From Tubulanus polymorphus (Eukaryota > Nemertea > Palaeonemertea > Tubulaniformes > Tubulanidae), in contig NC_134031.1 of the NCBI RefSeq assembly GCF_964204645.1, positions 3,951,001-4,015,000 of the forward strand: a stretch of DNA of 64,000 nucleotides. The letters run 5' to 3'. The notes beneath the pieces are model-generated. The model was not told the DNA's origin. It saw only the letters and a program-made list of their open reading frames with translations, and searched no databases. Shown here in pieces: positions 34,666 through 45,812 of this stretch (its first letter is position 1; each line of letters begins with the position of its first letter). The position numbers and the translations under genes are program-made.

Positions 34666-35307
34666 TTACAGGATCGTACACATATTTGTCTTTTTGTCCG
34701 TGTCGTCGTCCAGATACAATGATCGATATTTCATAAGTCCCAACGGACGGCGTTTATTTAGGGCCAAGCCTAAGCATTTTACTTTGCGATAAAATTGGTA
34801 ACATCCATCGAGTTCTTCTAGCGCCGTTTGCGGGATGAATTTCACGAAGATGTCGCAGACAGTGATACCTAACTTGGCTGACGAGGCCGTGGACTCAAAC
34901 CCCCATCCGTAAACTGTCCTGCGCATATTGCTGAAGGCATCCCACGTCAAGTACAGGTCGATCTTATTCGCCACCACGTATATTTTCGGCATTTCCCTCA
35001 CGCTCAGAATTCTGTCTTTAATAGTTTGAACTTTGTCCAACGACAACTGATCGCCGATGACACACACTAGTATGAAAACGTCAATGGCTTCGAGATGGGT
35101 TTCATCAAGATGTTCGGCGCTGATTTCGACGATATTGATTGTAAAACGCGAATGATGACCTACCTCGCACGCATGACTGCTTCTACCAATTGTTGGACGG
35201 TACGAATCAGAAAACTCATCACGCATAAAGCGGCAAATAAGGCTGCTTTTTCCGACGCCTGCCGCACCTAAGAACGCAACTTGCAACGGTTTTCCACGGT
35301 TCGACAT
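34666..35307 (-). CDS. Ras-like small GTPase without DxxG motif (213 aa, intronless)
   Basis: A single open frame of 213 residues from ATG at 35307. The P-loop is GAAGVGKSS at 14-22. Switch I Thr is in YRPTIG at 36-41. The base-binding NKID is at 114-117 and SSAK at 142-145. The G3 motif DxxG, which binds Mg and the gamma phosphate, is replaced by EISA at about 61-64. The C-terminus CTIL fits a CAAX box whose last Leu predicts geranylgeranylation. Ras-superfamily proteins switch membrane signalling between GDP and GTP states; this one may bind nucleotide but hydrolyse poorly. It recalls the RERG/RASL/RGK-like fringe of the family rather than a named member. Lack of introns in an intron-rich region hints at retroposition. 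Confidence 0.8.
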   Translation of the reverse strand: MSNRGKPLQVAFLGAAGVGKSSLICRFMRDEFSDSYRPTIGRSSHACEVGHHSRFTINIVEISAEHLDETHLEAIDVFILVCVIGDQLSLDKVQTIKDRILSVREMPKIYVVANKIDLYLTWDAFSNMRRTVYGWGFESTASSAKLGITVCDIFVKFIPQTALEELDGCYQFYRKVKCLGLALNKRRPLGLMKYRSLYLDDDTDKKTNMCTIL

Positions 35308-35734
35308 CGTTTACTGTTGAGATATTTCTCGGATCGCGCTGGAGATGAGTTGCAGCACAGCTTTATGCGCCGATACTTCCCTTCACTTCGGTTTAAATAA
35401 GCGCCGCAAATGAAAGCTAAGTAGTCGCGAAATACGTAGAGCCAATCACAGCTTGTCTTCGTTATTCGTACGTTATTGGTAGACGCTTTTATTCCCCTTT
35501 TCGAAGAACTACTACGGCATCAATATATTTATGTATATACGTAAGCATATCAAAGTATTTGTTTCACTCTAATCCCTATACGATTCACAAACTAATAACT
35601 AACGCTCTTCGGACAAAACGTTCATAAAACAGCAGATTGAATAACCTTCACCTCAAGACCACCCGATTGATGTATCTTTAACTTGGATTCAGTGTGCCAT
35701 TGTCAAACGCACCGAGTTATCCGGAGGATTCCTG
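35308..35734. other. Intergenic between Ras-like gene and LHX3/4
   Basis: This gap of 427 bp holds the Ras-like promoter side and the LHX3/4 3' UTR. I saw no further feature. Confidence 0.4.
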
Positions 35735-38700
35735 TTAGGAGGTTTCGTTTATTGAAAGGTCGTACGGGTAACGCTGAACGAAGCCAGGATATTCTTCTCG
35801 GTGTAGCATTAACCCGTTGCGACTTATTTCACCCATAAGTTGACCGTGATCGAGAACGGCAGCAGGCGACCATCCGGTTTCTGATTCACATATGCTTGTC
35901 GGTCCATCACCCGGAAACCAATGCCCTAATCCATGCGCCATTGTATCTGAAAGACAGATAGAAATCGAAAATTATGATATACTGGTAGATTAGATTAAAA
36001 ACAATATTTTCGTAGATACAACGACTGTGAAATAAAGGAACTCCGATCTAAATGGAACGAAGCACCATTCAGTAAATATGTTACGAAGAAAACATGATCG
36101 ACTGGCTAAGGAATGCTCCGGGAGTGTTATGATTAACGCTTCAGTGCCTTCGGAATGGTTTTCCGTCACCAATGGCTGCATTTGACAAGAGTTAATTACA
36201 CAAATCGGTAATCCGCTAGGTTAAATCCCAGATTCCGTGCCTAATTAGCCTACAACAAAACCACGAATAGAAACTACGCACCGTCATGCTTTTGAAATAT
36301 GGCTTCGTTGACGACCATTACATCATTTGCATGTTTGCCGGTGTGAGTGGCGAAGCTGTAAGAGGTCCAACGACGGCTGGCGTCCCGTTTCAGGCGTTTT
36401 TCTTTCGCACGTCGATTTTGAAACCAAACCTATCAAACATAACATAACATAATCAATTTTCAATGAGATGTGGTTCATTAATCATTTCAATATCTATGAT
36501 TCTTCATTCCCTGATTGACTAAGAACGATTCTCTGTGTTCGCGATGAATGCCCAAATCGGACAACGACAACGACAACACGAATACGAATACGAATATGGA
36601 TACGATAACTCCATGGTATACGGAGGAAAAAACAGTATTTAAAATCAATCACAAGAATGGAAATAAAAGCATTTCAAAACTAAACAGACGGACCACACAC
36701 TTATATATATCTTACAAACTGATCAGTTTGATTACTCTAAGTATGTAATGTACCGTATACAATACACTACTGGAGGGATCTATGTACATCTAGACCTCTT
36801 TTGATGAATTTAGCTAGTTTTGAAATTGGATTCTTTAATACAACAACGTTCCGAAAGGTAGTGTTCATAGAATTCGGTAAGTAAGCTATAATCAAATATG
36901 TAATGTAGTTCATCTCCTAAAACGTTGCATGCGTGGCAGAATCTATCGGTTCTTGATAGAGGAAGGTTTGATAAGCTATTTAGAGGTAAAATGTAAGACC
37001 CAATTCTGAATAAATTGGTCATCAAGCTGATGAACATAGTTTCAACGTGTCAATTGTTTTGAGAATGTCACCGAGTGTGAACTAAAAACGCCTTGATCTA
37101 CCTTCACTCTAAAAATAGGTGTAACATCAAAAATGAAAAAAAAAAACGACAAAGCAAAACTGAGAACTGAAAAACGTGAGGGATGGGTTAGGACAAAACC
37201 TGGATGGATTATTCCAGTTCCACATAGTTACTGGATGGATAAACCTCCACCCCTCTCTAATCTATTACGTCGGTACAACAACATATCTGCATGCCGTACT
37301 TGAACGACCCTCATATCGAGCCCGGTTTCCGAACTGAGTTGTTCTCGAACGTGACGCGCCGGTTTTGGAGTAGATGTGTATGCTGCTTTTAACATGTCCA
37401 ACTGTTTTGCCGTGATAGTCGTCCTCGGGCGTTTATTGGACGATTCGCTATCGGAAGACGAGGCTATATTCGGAAAGTTTAAAAGACGATGATTTTAATT
37501 TATTGGCACAAATTATTGTTGACAAAAATATCCGGCGCTCAATCATTGAAATGATAACTCATTACGCAGTTTTCTGGTTTTTGGTAACAATGAATGGCTC
37601 TGCGGGCCCTTCATTGAAATGACCGCCTCGCAAAACATAATGCTTGATGGCACTAAACTCATATTTTTGTACAACTTGTCGTAGCACTCAGTGACTCTTC
37701 ACATCATCCTAAGAAGATTAACTTATTTATTTTTCTGCGGATGGTTTAGTCTCTGATGTGTTAATTAACAGTCCAAGATGTTGCGTCAGTGTTACCATGG
37801 AGGAACGAACTGGCATGTCCGGGCGTCATCGGGGAGGTTGAAGAAAACATCCCACGTGAAAGCCATGCACGTGTGACACGAGAATTCCATACATGAACAC
37901 TTAAATTACTTAAAGATTGCCTCCGAGGATCGGAAATTACAATCCCGCACTGGAGACAACTCGATTGATGTGGATCACGCTGACCTCATTACTCAGTTAA
38001 ACCTCCCGTCCGAAAGCCAAATAGTTCGGGTTTATTCGACCGCAAATAAGTCGAGCATAAGGGCTATTTTCACTCTTTGTGGAACCCGCTTTATAGAAGC
38101 GCATGAAAATGTAATCTACAATGAAATTTTTGAAATATGCTGCTACGTGATTTAATTTCTTCGGAACTTATAGGACTAGATGAAATTTTTAAATGTCATA
38201 AATTTTCTAATACCAGGCCATTAAATCAGTGAATAATCATGTATGAGGCCGTGTAGCTGCTGAATTTTCATGTTCATACTAAACACAGTTTCTCACGACA
38301 ACGCGTACCACGCTCTTGCGATAAACGGCTGGCCGAAAACCGTTCGTGAAAATCAGGTTTTCTAGTATTCAAGAGAAGTTCCATTCGTGTGAAACTAAGT
38401 TTCGTGAATGAAATTGCTATCCAATGTATCCACTATGTCATGGAAAATTACCTTTATCTTTGGCCTCCTCGTAATCAAACTTACACCACAGCTGTTGATT
38501 ATCTGTTAGGTAAAATTCATCACCCGTTTGTAATTGTCTTTGGCACAATTGACACGAAAAACAGTTAAGATGAAACACTAGATCCTGAACACGGCGCACA
38601 ACTTCCGTCGGGGCGATACCTTTCTCACAACACGGACATTTTGTACCATAAACGCTGGAAATCATTATAAACATCATATTTGTTAATATCATATTCATAC

Positions 38701-39916
38701 AACATAGGAAAATACTATGTGCGTTATATTACCTTACTTTAAAGTAATGAGCTTGTATACTATAAGATTATGATATAATTGGTTGTTTCCGAGACCAATA
38801 ATAGAACCATAAACATATCAATTTGGATTTACAGCAGAATAAACTTTATATACATTAGAAAGAACGATAGCCATAAGAGTCTCCTTGCTTTTTATTATGT
38901 TTTTAAATGTCGATTTTAGTTCCTTTTGTGAATTTTTAGAAATTCTAGGTCTATTGCGCTATCAAATTTCAATACACTGAAAATAAGAATTTTTTCAATA
39001 TATATGCTTAGATAAAATGTAGTAGAAGTAGAATACATTATAAACTAATATATACAAAATGTCATAAATATAACATCGCAAAGACAATGAAATGCCAGCA
39101 TGTGTAAAATAAAGTCGATTATTCATTTGCGGTATATATAATACTTAAATGACTTACTCGAAAAAGTCCATCGGACAATAAACTTTGTTTTCTTTGGTGT
39201 AACATTTCTCGTTTAGCGGGATAGAACAAACGTCGCAGCGAAGACAGGTCGCGTGCCATGGTTTATCGGCAACCCTCAGAATAAACTTATCAGTTATGGC
39301 CCGTTGACAACCGGTACATATAATTATACCTAAAGGAGAACGGTAATACGATATAATTTTTATCAATTCTACTACGAAAAATGAGATTGAAAAATTGAAA
39401 AGGCAAATACTCATACTGCCCTAAAACACCCCATTAACAAATTACATCATATACATGCATCATGATTTTACTTGGTGTACGATATTGCTTCATTTCGGAT
39501 ACCTCTCTAAAGTCTAAATATTCCAGAAACGATTATCTTCATATTCGCGATACAACCTATAATTCTCTTTGATAGTTCTTTCATGATTTTTTAAGTGGCG
39601 TACGGAGATTGCTTGATTTTAGATACCTTTCCAAAGTCCAAATATTCCAAAAATTATTATCTCCATATTCGCGATACAACCTATAATTCTATTTGATAGT
39701 TCTTTCATAATCTCCCTCTTTGAGATCTTAGCACTTACGAGCAAAATTTTGACGAACTGAAAGAAAGCTTTTTTATTCATTTTTCCTACCTGCTTTTAGT
39801 TCTTGTTCGTTTAATTGTGACGGCGGTAAAGAACCAGATTCACCCAACGAAACCATCGTTGATAATCGGGGTATTTTTCGCTCATTTCCCTCCTTCTTTA
39901 GCGCACTTGGTCCCAT
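35735..39916 (-). CDS. LHX3: LIM-homeodomain transcription factor LHX3/4 (341 aa)
   Basis: Six exons join in phase: 39916-39790, 39329-39158, 38654-38452, 37463-37300, 36429-36282 and 35946-35735. Residues 1-42 are a short N-terminus. LIM1 lies at about 47-100 ([15 protein letters not shown]), and LIM2 at about 107-165 ([19 protein letters not shown]). The homeodomain spans 177-236, with [32 protein letters not shown] and [14 protein letters not shown], which is specific to the LHX3/4 class. The C-terminal 100 residues are less conserved. The factor works in the nucleus and specifies motor neurons and neuroendocrine cells in other animals. The invertebrate gene is the single orthologue of vertebrate LHX3 and LHX4. 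The intron inside the homeodomain after VVQ is at the usual site. One retroelement relic lies in intron 4. Alternative N-termini are known in the family and could lie further upstream. Confidence 0.95.
36552..37040 (-). mobile_element. 5'-truncated non-LTR retrotransposon 3' end, copy 2, in LHX3/4 intron 4
   Basis: A minus-strand ORF at 37037-36810 has [15 protein letters not shown], the same C-terminal motif as the copy at 33.3 kb. Both copies share CCATGGTAT.TGGAGG/CCATGGTATACGGAGG near the 3' end and finish in a microsatellite (here ACGAAT/ACAACG units at 36560-36605). Confidence 0.65.
39461..39705. repeat. 121-bp tandem duplication in LHX3/4 intron 1
   Basis: Two units begin CATGATTTT at 39461 and 39582. 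Both contain AATATTCCA and the identical block CGCGATACAACCTATAATTC, then TTTGATAGTTCTTTCAT. They differ at scattered positions. No exon lies within. Confidence 0.8.
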
Positions 39917-41206
39917 CTGTTTATCGTATGAAATAGATTCAGATACCGAATCAACTTTCTAAATCACTTTTTAAATCACTTAATTTTATCCTTCGCGTTA
40001 AATCCACTTCTTCAAATTTATGATCGGAAAGAAGCTGTAATGTAGAGATATTCGACTCTCGCTTTAAGGGGCTCCTTTCTGTTCAATGTCAGAGTTGAAA
40101 TGAAGCTCTTTTGGAGATTTGACAGAATGTGTTGTGTTGTGAAGTTGTTGGCCCAGACAGTTAAATTACCGCGCTGAACGGAGGCACTTAGACCGTCTGA
40201 GTTATTAGGTATTAACCGAATCCAATCATACCAACACCGAAGTGATTAAGTTATTGTTTGGTTAACCAATAGTGCTTGGATTAAGAGAGCTTTGTTGATC
40301 TGTTAAGCCTCGGGGGCCCGTGTTAATCGTGTCACATTGTCAAAGTCATCTTGTGTATGCCCTATAGTCGCATTACTTCGCAACTTTAATTCGATTGCGG
40401 CAAATTCTTGTGCCGATTGGAATTTCGATCCAGGAGTAACCGTTCAACAAATTCCGCGCTCATCCATGGGTGAATAATGCCCTATTTTCCATAGCTGACG
40501 TAGTAGAATTGATAAATCTTGATAAGGTTGTATAATAAGTATATATTTATACACGTTTGTATTATAAAAACGAGACTACAACAAGAGAACATTGCAAAGA
40601 CAAGATGAAAGGCCGAAGGGCCCGTTTATGAAACGAACTCATTTGTATATGGATCATTCTGAGCACCCGGAACAACCCCTGCGGGTATTCACCATGACGT
40701 CACGAAGTCGACGTTACACAGGACGCATATTTTCTGATCTTGAAATTGACTGTGTTATTTATTTGATTGGGGGATTGCGTTTGATTTGTTTTGATTAGTG
40801 TCCCTTACAAACCCATCACCCCCGCCGGGAACTTAGCAGGGGGGTTTGATTCCGAAATCGGACATCGAAGTACATTTTATAGCTGTGTGATTGGCGGTCG
40901 AAAATACTGAGTTTTATTAAGTACATAATTGGAATTTTAGCTCCACAAAACGTTTATTAGCATTCAATACTAATTGAACCACGTTTATCAATACGCAATG
41001 AGTTATATCTCACGCACACGTAAACAGATTTAACAAAATAGGACGTGAATGTATTATCTGTGCATCAACACGTGACATCTCATGGCATTTAATCGTATAA
41101 TCCCATCGAATAATGCTCCATAATCCAACAAAGATGATAAGGAATTCAGTATAAATACCAACAAATAAACATCGATAGCGTAGTAGTTCTGGTTTTGTGT
41201 TTCGAC
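39917..41206. other. Divergent intergenic region between LHX3/4 and astacin
   Basis: The two genes point away from each other, so both promoters should lie here. A dispersed repeat copy sits at about 40765-40920. I saw no supported exon or clear core-promoter box. Confidence 0.4.
40765..40920. repeat. Dispersed repeat, copy 2 (see 3010-3140)
   Basis: GGGGGGTTTGATTCCGAAATC, shortened here to its core GGGGTTTGATT, then TGTGTGAT and GGCGGTCGAAAA follow in the order seen at 3010-3140. No coding capacity was seen. Ends are approximate. Confidence 0.45.
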
Positions 41207-44200
41207 ATGTGGGTTTACAGCGTTTTATTTTCTTTCTTGTGCTTTCCGACACTTGCAGTCTCGTCTCAGGTTTGTATACAATGTTAGCACTTGCGGCCGA
41301 ATAAGGACCATTCAAATTTCAGGCCTATGAATGGTATACACCGAAATACGTTCTCAGTTTCAAATTTCCCGTTTTTTTCGTTACATTTCATCAGCAAGTT
41401 AGCAGTGAGGAAATGGAACGGTACAAAGGTGTGTAAATATTTGAGCTGTAATAACCTTATTTGTTATAAATGCTCATTTTCTTTTCAATTTCTAGCTTAC
41501 TCATTAACTTTCCTTAAATCTACGAAATTCATCAATTCTCATTCCTTTCCCTTTGTTCCTATTCATCTTGGGTGCTCGCAACAACGGCATTTAGGCTTTG
41601 CTTGACCCACACAAAAGCTGCTTTTCTTTTATTCTTTCTTTTTTTAATAGTTGTGCTTGTTGAAAAATTGTAGAATTTATTGTTTGTTTGTCTTTTTCTC
41701 TCAATCTCTGTATAGAGCCTGTCATATGCTTTCCGTGAAATAAATTTGAACTTGAACTAGAACTGTTTGTCGATATATTGTACCGTTTATCTCTTTACAC
41801 TGATCATACGAGAATGCTCCTGCGAATGTTTTTAATTTTTCGTTTAGATGAATGGCCGGAGGAGTTTTCAGGAAAATTCGAAGGTGACATCCTTCTGGAC
41901 GATTCCAACACGGTAAGACATCCATATATTCCAATGACGTATGGATAGATACCCTCAGATGGACTAACCGTCGGTTTTGTCACTTGGATGTCATGGATTC
42001 TAATAAAATTAGTTTTGGGTCCGGCCGGTTTAAGCATGGACTCTAAAACAAACGGTCCATGGTTTTTTAAGTAAAAATTCACTTCAAAAAGTCTTTTTCA
42101 ATGAATGTATGAACTTGAGGGGCTTTTGAGAGGCGATTTGATTCACGTTTTCTATTTATAAAAAAGCATTTATTGATGCAATAATTTTCGTTCTAAATTC
42201 TATTTCACACATATATAATACTTCTTCAGTTTTATTTTTCTTCAAATTAATTTCAGTTTAGAAATCATCTGTTCAACGCCAGAAAATGGACAAACAACAC
42301 CGTCGTCTATGATGCGAGTCGCATGCGTAAGCGTTCATACCAGTACTCATAACAGAGGTCCGGCTAACAGCCTACTCGTCGTTAATCAATGAATCGTTCT
42401 GTCATATCCTTTCCAGCTCCCTGGGCCCAGAAGAAAATTCGTAAAGTTTTGAACAACCTAGAGATGAAAGTAGGTAATGGTTGCGTGCGATTCGTCGAGA
42501 GAACTGGTAATGAGAGAAATTACGTGCGCGTTATCAGCGGAACGGGGTAATTTTCAAGGTTTTGGAATTCTGCCGAATAAAATGTTTCATATGTTGCTCA
42601 CAGACTATACACGCGTCCACCCAACAAATATGATGTAATAACATAATTCATATGATCATTGATGGCGTTCTGACACGTTGAAGATCACTAATTTCCCCCA
42701 AATTGTAATGTATGTATGAAGCTTTGTTAATCGGAAATTTGTGCCAGAGAATCATAAAAAATGTACTGCTTTTCCCTTATACGCATCCTTTTTGCACAGT
42801 GCACCAAGGAACATTGCACATTCTGCACTGGAACATAAAATATCTGATGTTACTTTCCTTTTTAGTTGTTATTCTTATGTTGGAATGACCGGTGCTTACG
42901 GTGGACAAGTGTTGTCATTGAACCTGGCCACTTGCCTTAGAGAGGCTACGATTCAACACGAGTTTCTTCACGTACTCGGTTTTGCTCATGAACATAATCG
43001 CGCCGATCGTGACCAATATATCAAAATTAATTGGAACAACATCAAACCATGCAAGTAAAAATAATCAATCACGCTCATGTAATTTACGTTCTGTCGATTA
43101 CAAAAATGATACTTGGACGTACTAGTACTCAATATAACAATGTATCAGAATTTACATCGATACAAAATAGCGATGATAGCGAATGAACAACACGAAGGAT
43201 TTTAACATCTATCGTATTTCATGAGATCGAGGATCACTTTATTTTCAGCGCAAAGACTGAGTTTCCAAATACAGAACATCCATAACCTCATGTCTAACTA
43301 CACATACGGCTCTCTCATGCAGTACGGTAGATATGCATTTAGGTTCGTAGTCTCGAGAAGCTAAACATCTTGGACAGTTCAAGACTTCATTTCATTTTAT
43401 GAGGTTTTATGAGGTTTCTCGCATTAACATGTTGTTATTCAAATGTGTATTTTGTTCATTCTAGCGCGAACGGCGGAATGACGATGGAGCCGTTAAAGCA
43501 GGGGGCGAAATTGGGAGGTCGCAGGCTACATCAAGTCGACATTCTGCGAATACGTACTCTGTATAAGTGTCCAGGTGGTATAGTAAATCCTGGTACGTAA
43601 TTGCAAGTGGAACTGTAAAATTGCGTTTAATCCAGATTATTAAGGTGGAGCCAAAATTAAGACATTCAACATCGGTATTTAATGAATTTGTTTTCCACGC
43701 GCAGCCAGATATCTATTTCCATATAGCCAGCATTGATATCGACACTTACCTTGAGTTAGAAATACTGTTCATGTAGGCCTATGAGTCAAATTATTCTCAG
43801 GGTTGAATTATTGGTTCGCGGGCTTCCGCGAGAGCCTCCCTTACTGTCAGTGTGTATCTGACGTTCGGCGACTTAGCTTCGTTAATAGTGGGTCGGTCTT
43901 GATGAAACTTGGGTACAATGTTAGCACGGGGTCTAGTTGTGCAGTGCGCCACATAGTGGCAGAACTAAAAACTCTGTTTTCAGTGACACGACCTTGAAGA
44001 TGACCTCGTAACTGAGGAACAGGCTTTAAATTTAAGAAATTGTCTTGACAAAATTCAGCTATTGGCCATAGATACAACATATCCAAAATGCAATGGTGAC
44101 TAACGCATGGTAATCGAGTTTGAGTTCGAGTTCGAGCCTGAGCCTGAGAACCGTTGTCGCCTATGGCTTTTTCTTTCGTTGAAGTGTCTTCGACGGGTCC

Positions 44201-44340
44201 TGTCCTATATATTTTTTGTCATCATTTCAGATTGCGTCGATAGAGTCAGCAACTGCGCTGCGTGGACAAATCGCTGCAACGATTGGACGGTGGCATATTA
44301 CATGAAAACTAACTGCAAGAAAACTTGTGATTTCTGTTAA
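41207..44340 (+). CDS. Astacin-family zinc metalloprotease with ShKT domain (291 aa)
   Basis: Nine exons join in phase: 41207-41269, 41395-41428, 41848-41912, 42257-42326, 42417-42546, 42866-43054, 43256-43342, 43465-43592 and 44231-44340. A signal peptide spans residues 1-18 (MWVYSVLFSFLCFPTLAV). The short propeptide has FEGD at 43-46, whose Asp blocks the zinc in astacin zymogens. The catalytic domain has HEFLHVLGFAHEHNR, with zinc ligands His152, His156 and His162 and the base Glu153. The Met-turn SLMQY has Met205 and Tyr207. A C-terminal ShKT module (255-291) has six cysteines. Such secreted enzymes process matrix or peptide substrates, and ShKT tails are common in invertebrate astacins and do not imply a toxin. 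Exon 7 needs the acceptor at 43256; the nearby CAG at 43246-43248 leads to an early stop. AATAAA at 44567-44572 probably ends the transcript. Confidence 0.9.
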
Positions 44341-45812
44341 TCGATCTTCAATGAGAAAGAAACCTTAAATTAAAAAATTGAAAACTAAAATTGTGAAATT
44401 AAAACTTATATAGATAACAGGGTTCGTATTTTAAGTTTGGGGTGAATAGTAGCTCAGAACTCCCAGGTACTAGATATGAAATAGAAAGAAAAGTTATTGG
44501 AATATTGGACGATCTACGCTACCCCCAAACCTCAAATACGAGCCTCTTTCATATAAATATATGGTAAATAAACGGTATTGCAACTTAAAAACGAGTGATG
44601 CAGATTTTCACAAACTTTGTCATTTCAAACTTAAATTTTTTCCGGTTTTTTAGGACTTCATTCATAGCAATGCCTGGTCATGAATATGTTTCGTCGTCGC
44701 AGCGGGATGCGACTATATGTTGGGCATATCTTGTAACACTCGCTGGGAGAGGTAGATCGTTGTGCTGACGTCACATGAGTAGCACTCAATGTCACTGCCA
44801 TGCATCGGTAACTTAACCGAGGAACGCCAACGAATCAAGAAGATGCTTTTGTTCGCGATATGTCATCAAATTTGCCCGTATATTAATAACGAAGATTACC
44901 CATCCCATTTAATGTCCCTAGAAACGGCACGGGTAACTACCGCTTGTCTCTTGCCCTCCACATTCTCGGCAAAGGAACTTTCACATTCGAACAGGGAAAA
45001 TAATTCTGCCTACGCAACATTTGGGGTAAGCTTATTTACACTGCGATGATGCTTTTTGTGTGGTGAAATACCAGATATTTTAGATGCAAATTTCTCGACA
45101 ATCGATTCATTAGAAGATTTTTCGTCCCATAGATTCGCTCAAGAAATTAATTTCATCTGAAAACAATAACGATTTCGATCCAATGTGTAATTCGATTATG
45201 ATTATTAACATTGATATATGCAGTATCAATAAATTGGGAAATTGCATTCATTTTCAAATCGAGAAAATATGTTATATAATTGATATCTAGTTTTCTATGC
45301 ACAAGTCTCATTTTACTATCTAATTATTTTACAAATCAAACGACAATGGTATTTGTGTACGAATTGATTCGTACAACTATTATGGACGTATAAACTAGTT
45401 TAGTTTTTTCCGGGCATTTCTCCGTGTCGTGTGTATTCGATTCGGCCTTTGCCAGATTAGACCCTGGCCAATCACTTACACTGTTATCGAATACGGGTGA
45501 ATTTCTGTTTGACACTGGTCAAATTTGGCTCGATAAAAAACATCGAACCACGCCAGTGCCAAATATGGGCACGAGTATCATCACGAATCATTTCGTGTGA
45601 ATACTAAATGGTTCTTGAAGTAACTCACTTCGCTTTCTACATCATAGTCTTGATAGTATTTTAGTACCGGGTAAGTGGTTTGCTTGTGAACGCGCTCTCG
45701 TATTAGCCACTGGTCAAATATGACTTGGGTCTAATCCGGGCAAGTTTGACCCGGGCCAAAATACCTTGTGATCGTGGCTGTGTACTGATATATCTTTTTT
45801 ACGCGAGGTCAG
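44341..45812. other. Intergenic between astacin and TDC
   Basis: This holds the astacin 3' UTR and the TDC promoter and 5' UTR. A repeat-like stretch at about 45420-45790 has CCCTGGCC, CAAATTTGG and ATCGAACCA words that recur at the right end of the window. I saw no supported exon. Confidence 0.4.
45420..45790. repeat. Dispersed repeat, copy 1 (CAAATTTGG/GGTTC family)
   Basis: GGTCAAATTTGGCTCGAT, AAACATCGAACCA and TAACTCACTTCGCTTT at about 45515-45640 line up with GGCCAAATTTGGTCCGACT, AAACATCGGACCA and TGACTCACTTTGCTTT at 63875-63985. The right end at 45720-45790 resembles 63815-63870 in reverse. Ends are approximate. Confidence 0.5.

Noticed and set aside
44231-44340. ShKT module taken as a stand-alone toxin gene
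   Set aside because: It has no signal peptide of its own and joins in phase to the astacin protease, where such tails are common.
44789-45049. 86-codon ORF upstream of TDC
   Set aside because: No family features; likely chance or 5' flank.
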